A DNA stretch of 11,078 nt from Candidatus Falkowiibacteriota bacterium (lineage in GTDB: Bacteria; Patescibacteriota; Patescibacteriia; Patescibacteriales; WJLG01). Under the pieces are notes generated by a model. That model made no database searches. It was given only the letters and a program-made list of their open reading frames with translations, and was not told the origin of the DNA. Below, in pieces: positions 4,398 to 10,517 of the stretch. The translations under genes and the position numbers were made by a program. The DNA lies in the NCBI GenBank assembly GCA_014728685.1, contig WJLG01000018.1:1-11078 (forward strand), written 5' to 3'. Numbering within the stretch: position 1 is the stretch's first letter; every line of letters starts with the position of its first letter.

Positions 4398-6239
4398 TTA
4401 GCTTGAAACTTCTTCCTGAGTTGAAGTTGATGTCTCTTGATCGATATTTTCATCGGTTTCTTCGGACTCTGTTTCTTCATCAGTTTCTTCAGCTCCTTGA
4501 TCATCTGCTACGTTGCCATCTTCATCAACCTCTATGATCTCTTCGGTTTCCGTCTCTGTTTCTGAAACCAAGACGCTGTCATCATCTTCTGTCACTATCT
4601 CGGATACAACCTCATTAATATCATCCAGGCCGATATCTTCACTTTCTTCGACCTCCGGCAATGAACTGACAACCACGACCGTCCTGGCATCGACCAGGGG
4701 CAAACTGGAATGCTTAACACCGGTACCGCGCACTTTATCCCCTATTTTGATATCAGCCAATGTGGCATTGGTATTTTTTCCAACCACGATCCTGGTTTTA
4801 TCATTGACTCTGACCGTGATCTCGCGCGAAGGCAACCTATCTATCAGGTCGCCGATCTTTATGCCGTCGTGGCTGATCCTTGATATATTGACCTTCTTAT
4901 ACTGCACCATCCTTTTAAATTGCCCAACAGCTGATTCGATCGTATCTTTGGCCTCGCTTACGATATTCTTTATCCTGGCCTTTAAAGCGTCCCTTAACTG
5001 CGACATGCCTCCTGACCCGGAAATCGTTCGATTGGCAGTCAAAGCCCGGTTGGCAACCGCCTGAGCGCTCACTTCCGAATCTTCAGCTTCCAAGACGGCT
5101 GAAAGCGCTTTTTTAGTTGCATACTTGATCGGAGTCCAATCCATGGTAAAAGTATTCTCATCCAGGTCAATGCTTTTCACTTCACCGGCTACGCCCATGG
5201 TGGATGTCATCCAAATGGAATTATTCTTAAGCACCTTGGCATCGACAGTGCCGTCATCATTTGCACGTCCGACAATGTGCAAGCTATCCCCGATGGAAAA
5301 CTCATCCAACTTACACTCTCCGAAATATTTGCGTACGATCTTGGTGTCCTCAGTGATATTCACTGTCACCAAAGTGCCCTCGGTTCCGACCAGGTTGTTC
5401 ACATCATTGGCGCGAAGACCGGGAGTGTCATCCACTCTGACTTGGATAGTGGTCGGAACAATAGTCGAATCCATTCTGACCAAGGTAGCGTTGGGCCTGA
5501 AAGTCCTTAATTTCATGAACAAAGACGAGCCTCGGCGCAAAACAACCACTATTTTAGCCAGATCATCGCCTGTAGTATCAAGCAGTCTTCCTCTTATCCT
5601 GTCATTGACCTCAAGATCGTCGACAGAAGCCGGATTCTTGACCCCGGCGACAAACTTGGTGTTGTCGTCATACGAAAAATCGTATTCCCTATTCATCCAC
5701 TGATAAGTGATGCTTTTTGCCTCTTTATCAATAGCTGTGATCCAGCCGTTTATTCCCCTGTTCAAAGATAATGACATGGAAGCGTTGGCAAGCATTGATG
5801 CCTCTACCGTATCCTTATTCTCGTTCAGTTGTCCCCTGACCCTGATCTGATCACCCGGGATCCAGTCCGACAATTCTGTCGCTTGGCTTCGATTCTGACC
5901 CAAGGTCGTATCAGCATCAACCTCGACCGTAAAATCCTTTTGATCCGAATTGCGGCGGACAATGATAGTGGTCGGCAATTCGGTAGTACCGATCTCTATA
6001 AGCATTCCGGCAAAATTCACGTCGCTCTTAGCCTCATAAAGTCCGTCTTCACTTGCTGGATCAACACAAGCAAAATCATAGGACACGTCAACACCAGCTT
6101 CTTCAGCCGCCTCGGCCGAAGTATAGGTGATGTTGTCCATTCCGCAAACTTGATCAGCGCTCGCGGCCCCAATCGGCAAAATAGCCGAAGTCAAACTCAT
6201 AGAGAGCGCCAAGAAAGAAACAAAGATCTTTTTCAACAT
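4398..6239 (-). CDS. Secreted DUF5666-like multidomain protein
   Basis: The ATG at 6239 gives 613 residues and a Sec signal peptide (LKKIFVSFLALSMSLTSA, cleavage near ASA-D, residue 28). Residues 31-58 resemble a Kazal inhibitor fragment (VCGMDNITYTS, AGV, final Cys58) lacking most of the cysteines. Four beta-domain repeats follow at about 70-155, 160-230, 240-345 and 350-530. They share the pattern of an opening GxIxxID-like strand, a TTIxVRVDDxT core and a closing IGDxVRGxG segment, as in DUF5666. The fourth is interrupted by about 100 helical residues (ALSAVLEAEDSE to FKRMVQYKK). A tail of about 80 residues is rich in Glu, Asp and Thr. There is no anchor, so it is probably secreted or surface-held. 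A TTG 12 nt upstream is possible. Exact function unknown. Confidence 0.8.
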   Translation of the reverse strand: MLKKIFVSFLALSMSLTSAILPIGAASADQVCGMDNITYTSAEAAEEAGVDVSYDFACVDPASEDGLYEAKSDVNFAGMLIEIGTTELPTTIIVRRNSDQKDFTVEVDADTTLGQNRSQATELSDWIPGDQIRVRGQLNENKDTVEASMLANASMSLSLNRGINGWITAIDKEAKSITYQWMNREYDFSYDDNTKFVAGVKNPASVDDLEVNDRIRGRLLDTTGDDLAKIVVVLRRGSSLFMKLRTFRPNATLVRMDSTIVPTTIQVRVDDTPGLRANDVNNLVGTEGTLVTVNITEDTKIVRKYFGECKLDEFSIGDSLHIVGRANDDGTVDAKVLKNNSIWMTSTMGVAGEVKSIDLDENTFTMDWTPIKYATKKALSAVLEAEDSEVSAQAVANRALTANRTISGSGGMSQLRDALKARIKNIVSEAKDTIESAVGQFKRMVQYKKVNISRISHDGIKIGDLIDRLPSREITVRVNDKTRIVVGKNTNATLADIKIGDKVRGTGVKHSSLPLVDARTVVVVSSLPEVEESEDIGLDDINEVVSEIVTEDDDSVLVSETETETEEIIEVDEDGNVADDQGAEETDEETESEETDENIDQETSTSTQEEVSS

Positions 6240-6307
6240 ATTTTTTAGCAACTCAAGCTTTTGGCTTGATGATTAATTTATCTTCTACTTTATATATTTA
6301 AAAACAA

Positions 6308-6347
6308 CCTATACTATAATTATAACATTTTATCAAATCGTTTGAAA
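6308..6347 (-). promoter_or_regulatory. Candidate promoter of the secreted protein gene
   Basis: On the minus strand two overlapping solutions exist: TTGATA (6336-6331) with TATAGG (6313-6308) at 17 nt, or a perfect TATAAT (6324-6319) with a poor TTTCAA (6347-6342). The leader contains a TCAAGC-CAAAA-GCTTGA hairpin shortly before the start. Confidence 0.45.
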
Positions 6348-6351
6348 TAAC

Positions 6352-6379
6352 TTGACTTTTTAACCATTTAAATTATACT
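6352..6379 (+). promoter_or_regulatory. Promoter of the mini-transcription unit
   Basis: TTGACT (6352-6357) and TATACT (6374-6379) with a 16-nt spacer. The start point is predicted at about 6385-6387, which coincides with an ATG. Confidence 0.7.
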
Positions 6380-6384
6380 TAAAT

Positions 6385-6459
6385 ATGCACCACAATGGTC
6401 CGCAAAATTTGGCGTGGGACAGAACCTATTTCCCTGTCCTCCTTCCTCGCGCCAAATAA
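6385..6459 (+). CDS. Putative leaderless 24-aa peptide or structured RNA
   Basis: An ATG (6385) lies at the predicted transcription start, so an mRNA would be leaderless. The frame encodes 24 residues, starting MHHNGPQNLAWDR and ending in VLLPRAK, and its TAA overlaps the first base of the terminator stem. The unit therefore holds nothing except this frame. The same RNA folds well: TTTGGCG/CGCCAAA extended by wobble and G-C pairs, enclosing GGACAG/CTGTCC, with CCTCCTT (the 16S anti-Shine-Dalgarno sequence) unpaired between them. Coding and noncoding explanations are both open. I do not recognise the peptide or a known RNA family; the SRP and 6S signatures are absent. Confidence 0.45.
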   Translation: MHHNGPQNLAWDRTYFPVLLPRAK

Positions 6460-6502
6460 GGGCAAGATCAAGATCAACAGATCTTTCTTGCCCTATTTTT
6501 TT
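6459..6502 (+). terminator. Terminator of the mini-transcription unit
   Basis: A 9-bp stem AGGGCAAGA/TCTTGCCCT encloses a second hairpin AGATC-AACA-GATCT, and TATTTTTTT follows. Strong and plus-directed. Confidence 0.9.
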
Positions 6503-6520
6503 AAAAAAATATCTTAAAAT

Positions 6521-6546
6521 AAAAAAGACGCGGAATTGATCCGCGT
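6521..6546 (-). terminator. Terminator of rplU
   Basis: ACGCGGA/TCCGCGT (6528-6534 with 6540-6546) lies just after the rplU stop and is followed on the minus strand by TTTTTT. The plus side is also T-rich. Confidence 0.85.
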
Positions 6547-6550
6547 TCTT

Positions 6551-6865
6551 TTATTTGATCGAAGTTATCTTTACTTTTGAGTTGGTTTGCCTGTGGCCTT
6601 TGTTCCTGGTGTATCTGGTCTTGTTCTTGTACTTCACTACTTTGACCTTTTTGCCTTTGGCTTCATCCAAGATCTCAGCTTCCACTTTCTCTCCCAGAGA
6701 AGGCTTTCCGATATTCACTTCCTTGCCGTCAGTCGAAGCTATTAAAAGGGTCTCAAGCTTGACTTTCTTGCCTTTGCCTTCCGGCAATTTCTCAACAGAG
6801 ATAGTATCGCCTTCTTTGACCTTGTATTGCTTGCCACCGGTCTTTATAACTGCTATTTTGCTCAT
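6551..6865 (-). CDS. rplU: 50S ribosomal protein L21 (bL21)
   Basis: The 104-residue product is a full-length bL21, which binds 23S rRNA in the large subunit. Recognisable parts are the N-terminal strand IAVIKTGGKQYKVKEGD, the central VNIGKPSLGEKVEAEIL, and the basic C-terminal segment YKNKTRYTRNKGHRQ, the family signature. It stands alone: rpmA (bL27), the usual downstream partner, is absent, and a terminator follows the stop at once. A consensus promoter lies about 70 nt upstream, giving a leader of about 63 nt without a visible Shine-Dalgarno. Confidence 0.97.
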   Translation of the reverse strand: MSKIAVIKTGGKQYKVKEGDTISVEKLPEGKGKKVKLETLLIASTDGKEVNIGKPSLGEKVEAEILDEAKGKKVKVVKYKNKTRYTRNKGHRQTNSKVKITSIK

Positions 6866-6934
6866 ATATTCGAGTAAGTTTAATTACATTAAAAAAATAA
6901 ATGCCTTATCGGGACTAAAGCATAGATTGATTAT

Positions 6935-6962
6935 ATTATAGCTAATTTTAAAAAAATGTCAA
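6935..6962 (-). promoter_or_regulatory. Consensus rplU promoter
   Basis: TTGACA (6962-6957), 16-nt spacer, TATAAT (6940-6935) on the minus strand. The -35 lies in the T-rich tail of the preceding micro-gene's terminator, so the two elements are fused. Confidence 0.88.
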
Positions 6963-6992
6963 ATAAATTAGGCGTGCAACATTTTGCACGCC
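6963..6992 (-). terminator. Terminator of the 22-aa micro-gene
   Basis: A perfect 9-bp stem GGCGTGCAA/TTGCACGCC with a 4-nt loop (6971-6992) starts 16 nt after the TGA stop and is followed on the minus strand by TAATTTATTT. Confidence 0.85.
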
Positions 6993-7008
6993 CTTTGGTC
7001 GACTCGAG

Positions 7009-7077
7009 TCACTTATGCCTGTTTCTTCTCTTGGGTTTGCGACGACGAGTCGTTTTACTTCTGATCTTCTTGATCAT
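7009..7077 (-). CDS. Arg/Lys-rich 22-aa micro-protein
   Basis: An ATG at 7077 has AAGGGGG (7089-7083) 5 nt upstream. The 22-residue product starts MIKKIRSKTTRRRKPKRR and ends NRHK; about 14 residues are Lys, Arg or His and there is only one Pro and no acidic residue. Such composition suggests an RNA- or ribosome-binding peptide. It recalls very small ribosomal proteins of the bTHX or AURKAIP1/COX24-like (bS22) kind, but I see no diagnostic motif. It has its own consensus promoter and terminator, so it is a complete monocistronic gene. The stop lies in the palindrome GACTCGAGTC. Neighbouring rplU is consistent with a ribosome link. Confidence 0.65.
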   Translation of the reverse strand: MIKKIRSKTTRRRKPKRRNRHK

Positions 7078-7132
7078 TTCTACCCCCTTAAGGGATAAAG
7101 GTACAAGATATTTCTTTTTATTGTCTATCTAT

Positions 7133-7160
7133 ATTGTACACTTTTCAATATTTTTGTCAA
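7133..7160 (-). promoter_or_regulatory. Promoter of the 22-aa micro-gene
   Basis: TTGACA (7160-7155), 16-nt spacer, TACAAT (7138-7133) on the minus strand, about 50 nt upstream of the start codon. The -35 directly follows the T-rich tail of the upstream terminator. Confidence 0.88.
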
Positions 7161-7191
7161 GCAATAAAAATAGGCTTGCGCTTAGCAAGCC
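7161..7191 (-). terminator. Terminator of the 34-aa micro-gene
   Basis: GGCTTGC-TAAGC-GCAAGCC (7191-7173 on the minus strand), a 7-bp perfect stem, is followed by TATTTTTATT. It lies about 28 nt after the TAA at 7220. Confidence 0.85.
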
Positions 7192-7219
7192 CTTGGAAGA
7201 TCTATATCAAATGGCATTC

Positions 7220-7324
7220 TTATCGGCGATTTCTCCATTTTGATTGAAGAAATGCTTTTCGCCTTCTGGATAGCCATATTATCTTTGCTCTATTAATGGG
7301 CATAGATCTTCTCCGAATAAGCAA
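7220..7324 (-). CDS. Basic 34-aa micro-protein (TTG start)
   Basis: A perfect AAGGAGGT (7336-7329) sits 5 nt before TTG at 7324; the only in-frame ATG (7303) is 26 nt away from it, so TTG is preferred. The 34-residue product begins MLIRRRSMPINRAK, contains SRRRKAF and ends SKWRNRR. It is strongly basic, has two Trp and no acidic residue, and is probably RNA-binding. A promoter with near-consensus boxes lies upstream at 7376-7404 and a terminator follows at 7161-7191. It resembles its neighbour at 7009 in size, charge and gene architecture but not in alignable sequence. I do not recognise a family. Confidence 0.6.
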   Translation of the reverse strand: MLIRRRSMPINRAKIIWLSRRRKAFLQSKWRNRR

Positions 7325-7375
7325 AACTACCTCCTTCTTTTAGATAAAGTACAATCCAGCCTCAACCTTTTTTAT

Positions 7376-7404
7376 ATGATAAAAAAATTTTATTCTCTTG
7401 TCAA
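7376..7404 (-). promoter_or_regulatory. Promoter of the 34-aa micro-gene
   Basis: TTGACA (7404-7399), 17-nt spacer, TATCAT (7381-7376) on the minus strand. It begins 4 nt after the glycosyltransferase stop codon. No terminator separates the two, so read-through is also possible. Confidence 0.85.
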
Positions 7405-7407
7405 AGA

Positions 7408-8388
7408 TCAATATTTTCGCAAGCTTGCCTTTTTCTTGATCAAAGAAAAATATTCAAGTAAAAGATATTGCTCAAATAAAAGTGTGAAGACAAAAGCCTT
7501 TATCTGCCATAGGACTATCAAGATCTTGGAAAAAAGATCCTGTTTCCTAAAATATTTAGCATGGATCATTTGTTGGTTCAAAAAAGACCATTTTTTTACC
7601 TGAACGCTCTTGTTTCTTCTACTTGAGAAAAAATTCAAAATACCGGCTTTGCCTGAAGCGGTTCTATCATGATAAACCACGGCTTCTTTGATGCACTTGG
7701 TCTTATAGCCGGCAAGCTGAAGACGATAAGCCAGATCGCAATCCTCTTTATACATGAACATATTCTCATCAAAATATTTTCCTGATTCGGCGATCTTCTC
7801 CAGCACATCTATACGATAAAGCCCACAAGCACCGGATGGACCTATCGGTTCAACCAAGTCCTCCTCATTATACTTTTCCCCTTGGCCAATGTCATAAAAT
7901 CTCAAACCTGCTTTTAAGCCGATCCCGCTAGAATCGATAATATCTGTCTTTTTATTGTTTTCAAAATCCCACTTCATTATCCGGGGACAAACCGCAGCCA
8001 GATCCTGATCGCTATCCAAGACCTGAAGCATTTTCTCCAAAGCATCAGGCTCTAAAACAGTATCGCAATTGATAACCAGATAATACTTGGCTCCGGCCTT
8101 CCTGGCTTCATCTATCAGTTTATTGTGAGAACGGGCAAAGCCGGTATTCTTGAAAGAATCGATGATCTTGATCTTGGGGTAATTCTCTCTTAAATACTCT
8201 CCGCTGGAGTCATCTTTGACCGGACAAAATTTACCGTTGTCTTTCAAATAAAGACTATCATAGGCGATAGCTTTGAAATCTTGATAAGTTTGAGCCTTCA
8301 AGCTCGGCAAAAAAAACGGCAAATATTTTGCCGTACTCTGCCCGAAGATTATAAATCCGACCACTAATTTAGGATGTTCTTTATTCAT
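7408..8388 (-). CDS. GT2-family glycosyltransferase
   Basis: The 326-residue protein is a family 2 glycosyltransferase of the rhamnosyltransferase-like type, transferring a sugar from a nucleotide donor to a surface glycan precursor at the cytoplasmic membrane. Motifs are NTGFARSHN (81-89), the donor/metal-site segment VINCDT (105-110) in place of a strict DxD, PSGACGLYR (184-192), the acceptor/catalytic motif EDCDLAYR (215-222) and VYH (238-240). A hydrophobic stretch near the C-terminus (ILIVLWQIKAFVFTLLF) may associate with the membrane. It follows the rmlA-like gene after 34 nt on the same strand and is probably cotranscribed with it. There is no clear Shine-Dalgarno. The specific acceptor cannot be read. 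Confidence 0.9.
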   Translation of the reverse strand: MNKEHPKLVVGFIIFGQSTAKYLPFFLPSLKAQTYQDFKAIAYDSLYLKDNGKFCPVKDDSSGEYLRENYPKIKIIDSFKNTGFARSHNKLIDEARKAGAKYYLVINCDTVLEPDALEKMLQVLDSDQDLAAVCPRIMKWDFENNKKTDIIDSSGIGLKAGLRFYDIGQGEKYNEEDLVEPIGPSGACGLYRIDVLEKIAESGKYFDENMFMYKEDCDLAYRLQLAGYKTKCIKEAVVYHDRTASGKAGILNFFSSRRNKSVQVKKWSFLNQQMIHAKYFRKQDLFSKILIVLWQIKAFVFTLLFEQYLLLEYFSLIKKKASLRKY

Positions 8389-8422
8389 TTTTCATTAACG
8401 GTTATAAGGTCTTTCTTAATTC

Positions 8423-9148
8423 TTATATTACCATCTTCCCTTTCATCTTCTCTCTGGCAAATATTTGGGCTCTATGTAAGCTTTCCATGGTACCGGCATC
8501 GATCCATTCACCTTTGATCTCAGATACTTCCAATTCGCCTTTTTCAAGATACCAGCGATGAAGATCGGTGATCTCAAGTTCTCCCCGCTGACTGGGCTTT
8601 ACGCCTTTAGCCAAGTCCACCACCCTATGATCATATACATAAAGGCCGATCAAAGCATGATCCGATATCCATTTGCTCGGCTTTTCCTCGACCTGCACCG
8701 CCTTGCCCTTGTCATCGAATTTCACTACTCCGAATCTTTCCGGATCCGGTACCTTTTTAACAAAAGCCTTAGCTCCGCCCTTGAAACTCTTGATCTCATC
8801 GCTGACATCATCTTCGATGATATTATCACCCAAGATCAAAACCACATCTTCATCATCTATGAAATTCTCGCCGATCACAAAAGCATCGGCTAAGCCTCTG
8901 GGTTCGTCTTGGATCTCATAAGTAAAACTGGCGCCGAATTCTTTTCCGCTTCCCAAAAGATTCAAATAGTCGCCTGCTCGTTCAGGCGCGACTATTATCA
9001 AGATCTCCTTTATTCCGGCCTTGATCAAGGTATTCAAAGGATAATAGATCATCGGCTTGTCATAAACCGGCAATAACTGCTTGCTGGTTATTTTGGTCAA
9101 CGGCCGGAGTCTTGTGCCCGAGCCGCCGGATAGGATTATTCCTCTCAT
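8423..9148 (-). CDS. rmlA: Glucose-1-phosphate thymidylyltransferase-like (short RmlA)
   Basis: This nucleotidyltransferase makes a dNDP/NDP-sugar, most likely dTDP-glucose, the first step of the rhamnose pathway. The N-terminal motif GGSGTRLRPLT (8-18), SKQLLPVYDKP (22-32), LGDN (106-109), ERFGVV (137-142) and EEKP (154-157) are present. It has 241 residues, about 50 fewer than classical RmlA, because the C-terminal part used for dimer contacts and allosteric control is absent; similar short forms are known. Other rml genes are not in the window, so the substrate is an inference, and UTP-dependent relatives are the main alternative. The start ATG has no Shine-Dalgarno, and the predicted leader is about 20 nt. 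Confidence 0.88.
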   Translation of the reverse strand: MRGIILSGGSGTRLRPLTKITSKQLLPVYDKPMIYYPLNTLIKAGIKEILIIVAPERAGDYLNLLGSGKEFGASFTYEIQDEPRGLADAFVIGENFIDDEDVVLILGDNIIEDDVSDEIKSFKGGAKAFVKKVPDPERFGVVKFDDKGKAVQVEEKPSKWISDHALIGLYVYDHRVVDLAKGVKPSQRGELEITDLHRWYLEKGELEVSEIKGEWIDAGTMESLHRAQIFAREKMKGKMVI

Positions 9149-9173
9149 TTATATGGATTACAATGATTAATTT

Positions 9174-9207
9174 ATTATAATTTAGCCTTTTTTAGCCAAA
9201 AAGTCAA
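9174..9207 (-). promoter_or_regulatory. Candidate rmlA promoter
   Basis: A perfect TATAAT (9179-9174) on the minus strand has no matched -35: TTGACT (9207-9202) is 22 nt away. The spacer carries a direct repeat GGCTAAA/GGCTAAA at a 10-bp period (TTTAGCC on the plus strand at 9181 and 9191), which could bind an activator on one DNA face. Confidence 0.4.
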
Positions 9208-9208
9208 T

Positions 9209-10501
9209 TCACAGCCATTCTCTACCTTGTCTGACCAATAATTCTTCGGCTCGCAGCGGCTCAGCCATTATTTCTTTGACTATCTGCTCCATTCTGGCTC
9301 CTTGAGAGCCTTTGACCAGGACCAAATTCCCTTCTTTCATTTTCTTCTGTACGAATTTGCCGGCCGGGTCATTCTTATCAAAGTGAAAAAGCCGACTATT
9401 GTTCATCCCCGCTTCCTTGGCTCCGCGCAAGATATCACGGGCCCTTTCTCCGACCGCCACTACCATATCAAAACCGGCGTCTTTCAAAGCTTTACCCACT
9501 TGTTTGTGCCCGGTTTCACTTTCGCTTCCCAATTCCAGCATATCGCCGAATACCGCCAACTTGCCGGTGATATCGTCGGTCTTGATCTCTTTGATGAAAT
9601 CAATGGCCGCCAAGGAAGATTGAGGAGAAGCATTGTAAGTATCATCTATCAACAAGCTGTTCTTTATTCCGCCAAGCAGGCGCATACGACCGGCAGGAGG
9701 ACTGAATTCTTCCAAGCCATTGGCGATCTCTATCATATTCATCTTGAAATAAAGTCCGGCCGAAACCGCGGCCAAAGAAGCATAAACCGCCGGCTTGCCG
9801 GCTGATCGAGGCAAGGCAATAGGCACCGCCGAGCCCTTAAAATTAAGCTTATAGACCACGCCGGCAAAATCGGATATCTGTTGAAATTTCCCCAGTTTGA
9901 ACATCAGATTGGAAGCTTTGACATCGGCCTGGCCGCAAAAACCGAAGGTCAGCACTTTGGATCTTAGATCGTTTTTTACGCTTAAACACTCTTCATTATC
10001 AGCATTCAAAACCGCCAAGCCATTATTTTTCAAATTCTTTAGAAGTTCGGATTTCTCTTTTTTGATATTAGCGATCTCTTTGAAATTTTCCAGATGACTG
10101 GGACCGATCATGGTCAAAATTCCGACATCGGGCTTGGCCATTTTCAATAGATATTTCATATCTCCGGGTTTATCGACCCCCATCTCCAATATCAATATTT
10201 CGGGATAATTCTTATCCTTCAGGATAAGCAGTCGAAAAGCTTTCAAGAATATCAAGATCCAGCCGAAAATATTTCGTCCGGCACTCTCTTCTCCGATGAT
10301 CGCCAAAGGCAAGCCGAATTCATTATTGTAATTTTTGATGCTTTTTCTAACCCTGAAGCTGTTCTTCAAAACCGCGAAACAAGCTTCTTTGGCAGAAGTT
10401 TTCCCAACACTGCCGGTGATGCCGACGATCTTCGGATCATATTTGCGCAAGATGGCCCTGGCAAAAAATTTCAATTTTATCTGGACTATTTTTTTGAACA
10501 T
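9209..10501 (-). CDS. murF: MurF-type Mur ligase lacking the N-terminal domain
   Basis: MurF adds D-Ala-D-Ala to UDP-MurNAc-tripeptide in the cytoplasm. The ATP loop GITGSVGKTS is at residues 27-36; in standard MurF it lies near residue 105, because a UDP-substrate-binding domain precedes it. Further motifs are NYNNEFGLPL (57-66), EMGVDKPGDM (106-115), GPSHLENF (133-140), GRMR (271-274), DDTYNASP (286-293) and FGDMLELG (318-325), so the central and C-terminal domains are complete. A hydrophobic insert (FGWILIFLKAFRLLIL, about 79-94) is unusual and could touch the membrane. Length is 430. The gene follows the PBP gene after 16 nt, so they form an operon. There is no Shine-Dalgarno. The stop is TGA. 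Confidence 0.9.
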   Translation of the reverse strand: MFKKIVQIKLKFFARAILRKYDPKIVGITGSVGKTSAKEACFAVLKNSFRVRKSIKNYNNEFGLPLAIIGEESAGRNIFGWILIFLKAFRLLILKDKNYPEILILEMGVDKPGDMKYLLKMAKPDVGILTMIGPSHLENFKEIANIKKEKSELLKNLKNNGLAVLNADNEECLSVKNDLRSKVLTFGFCGQADVKASNLMFKLGKFQQISDFAGVVYKLNFKGSAVPIALPRSAGKPAVYASLAAVSAGLYFKMNMIEIANGLEEFSPPAGRMRLLGGIKNSLLIDDTYNASPQSSLAAIDFIKEIKTDDITGKLAVFGDMLELGSESETGHKQVGKALKDAGFDMVVAVGERARDILRGAKEAGMNNSRLFHFDKNDPAGKFVQKKMKEGNLVLVKGSQGARMEQIVKEIMAEPLRAEELLVRQGREWL

Positions 10502-10517
10502 TTTATATGGATCTTAT

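Noticed and set aside
4513..6248. Plus-strand frames opposite the large secreted protein gene
   Set aside because: They are shadows of the minus-strand gene; the Ser/Thr-rich translations reflect antisense of Glu/Asp and Val codons.
6385..6502. SRP (4.5S) RNA or 6S RNA
   Set aside because: The SRP helix 8 core GGAAGGAAGCAGCC-type loop is not found on the plus strand, and there is no large central bubble flanked by long helices as in 6S RNA.
6996..7011. Vector polylinker (GTCGAC and CTCGAG sites side by side)
   Set aside because: The flanks are a natural stop codon and terminator; GACTCGAGTC is a simple palindrome and no other vector sequence occurs.
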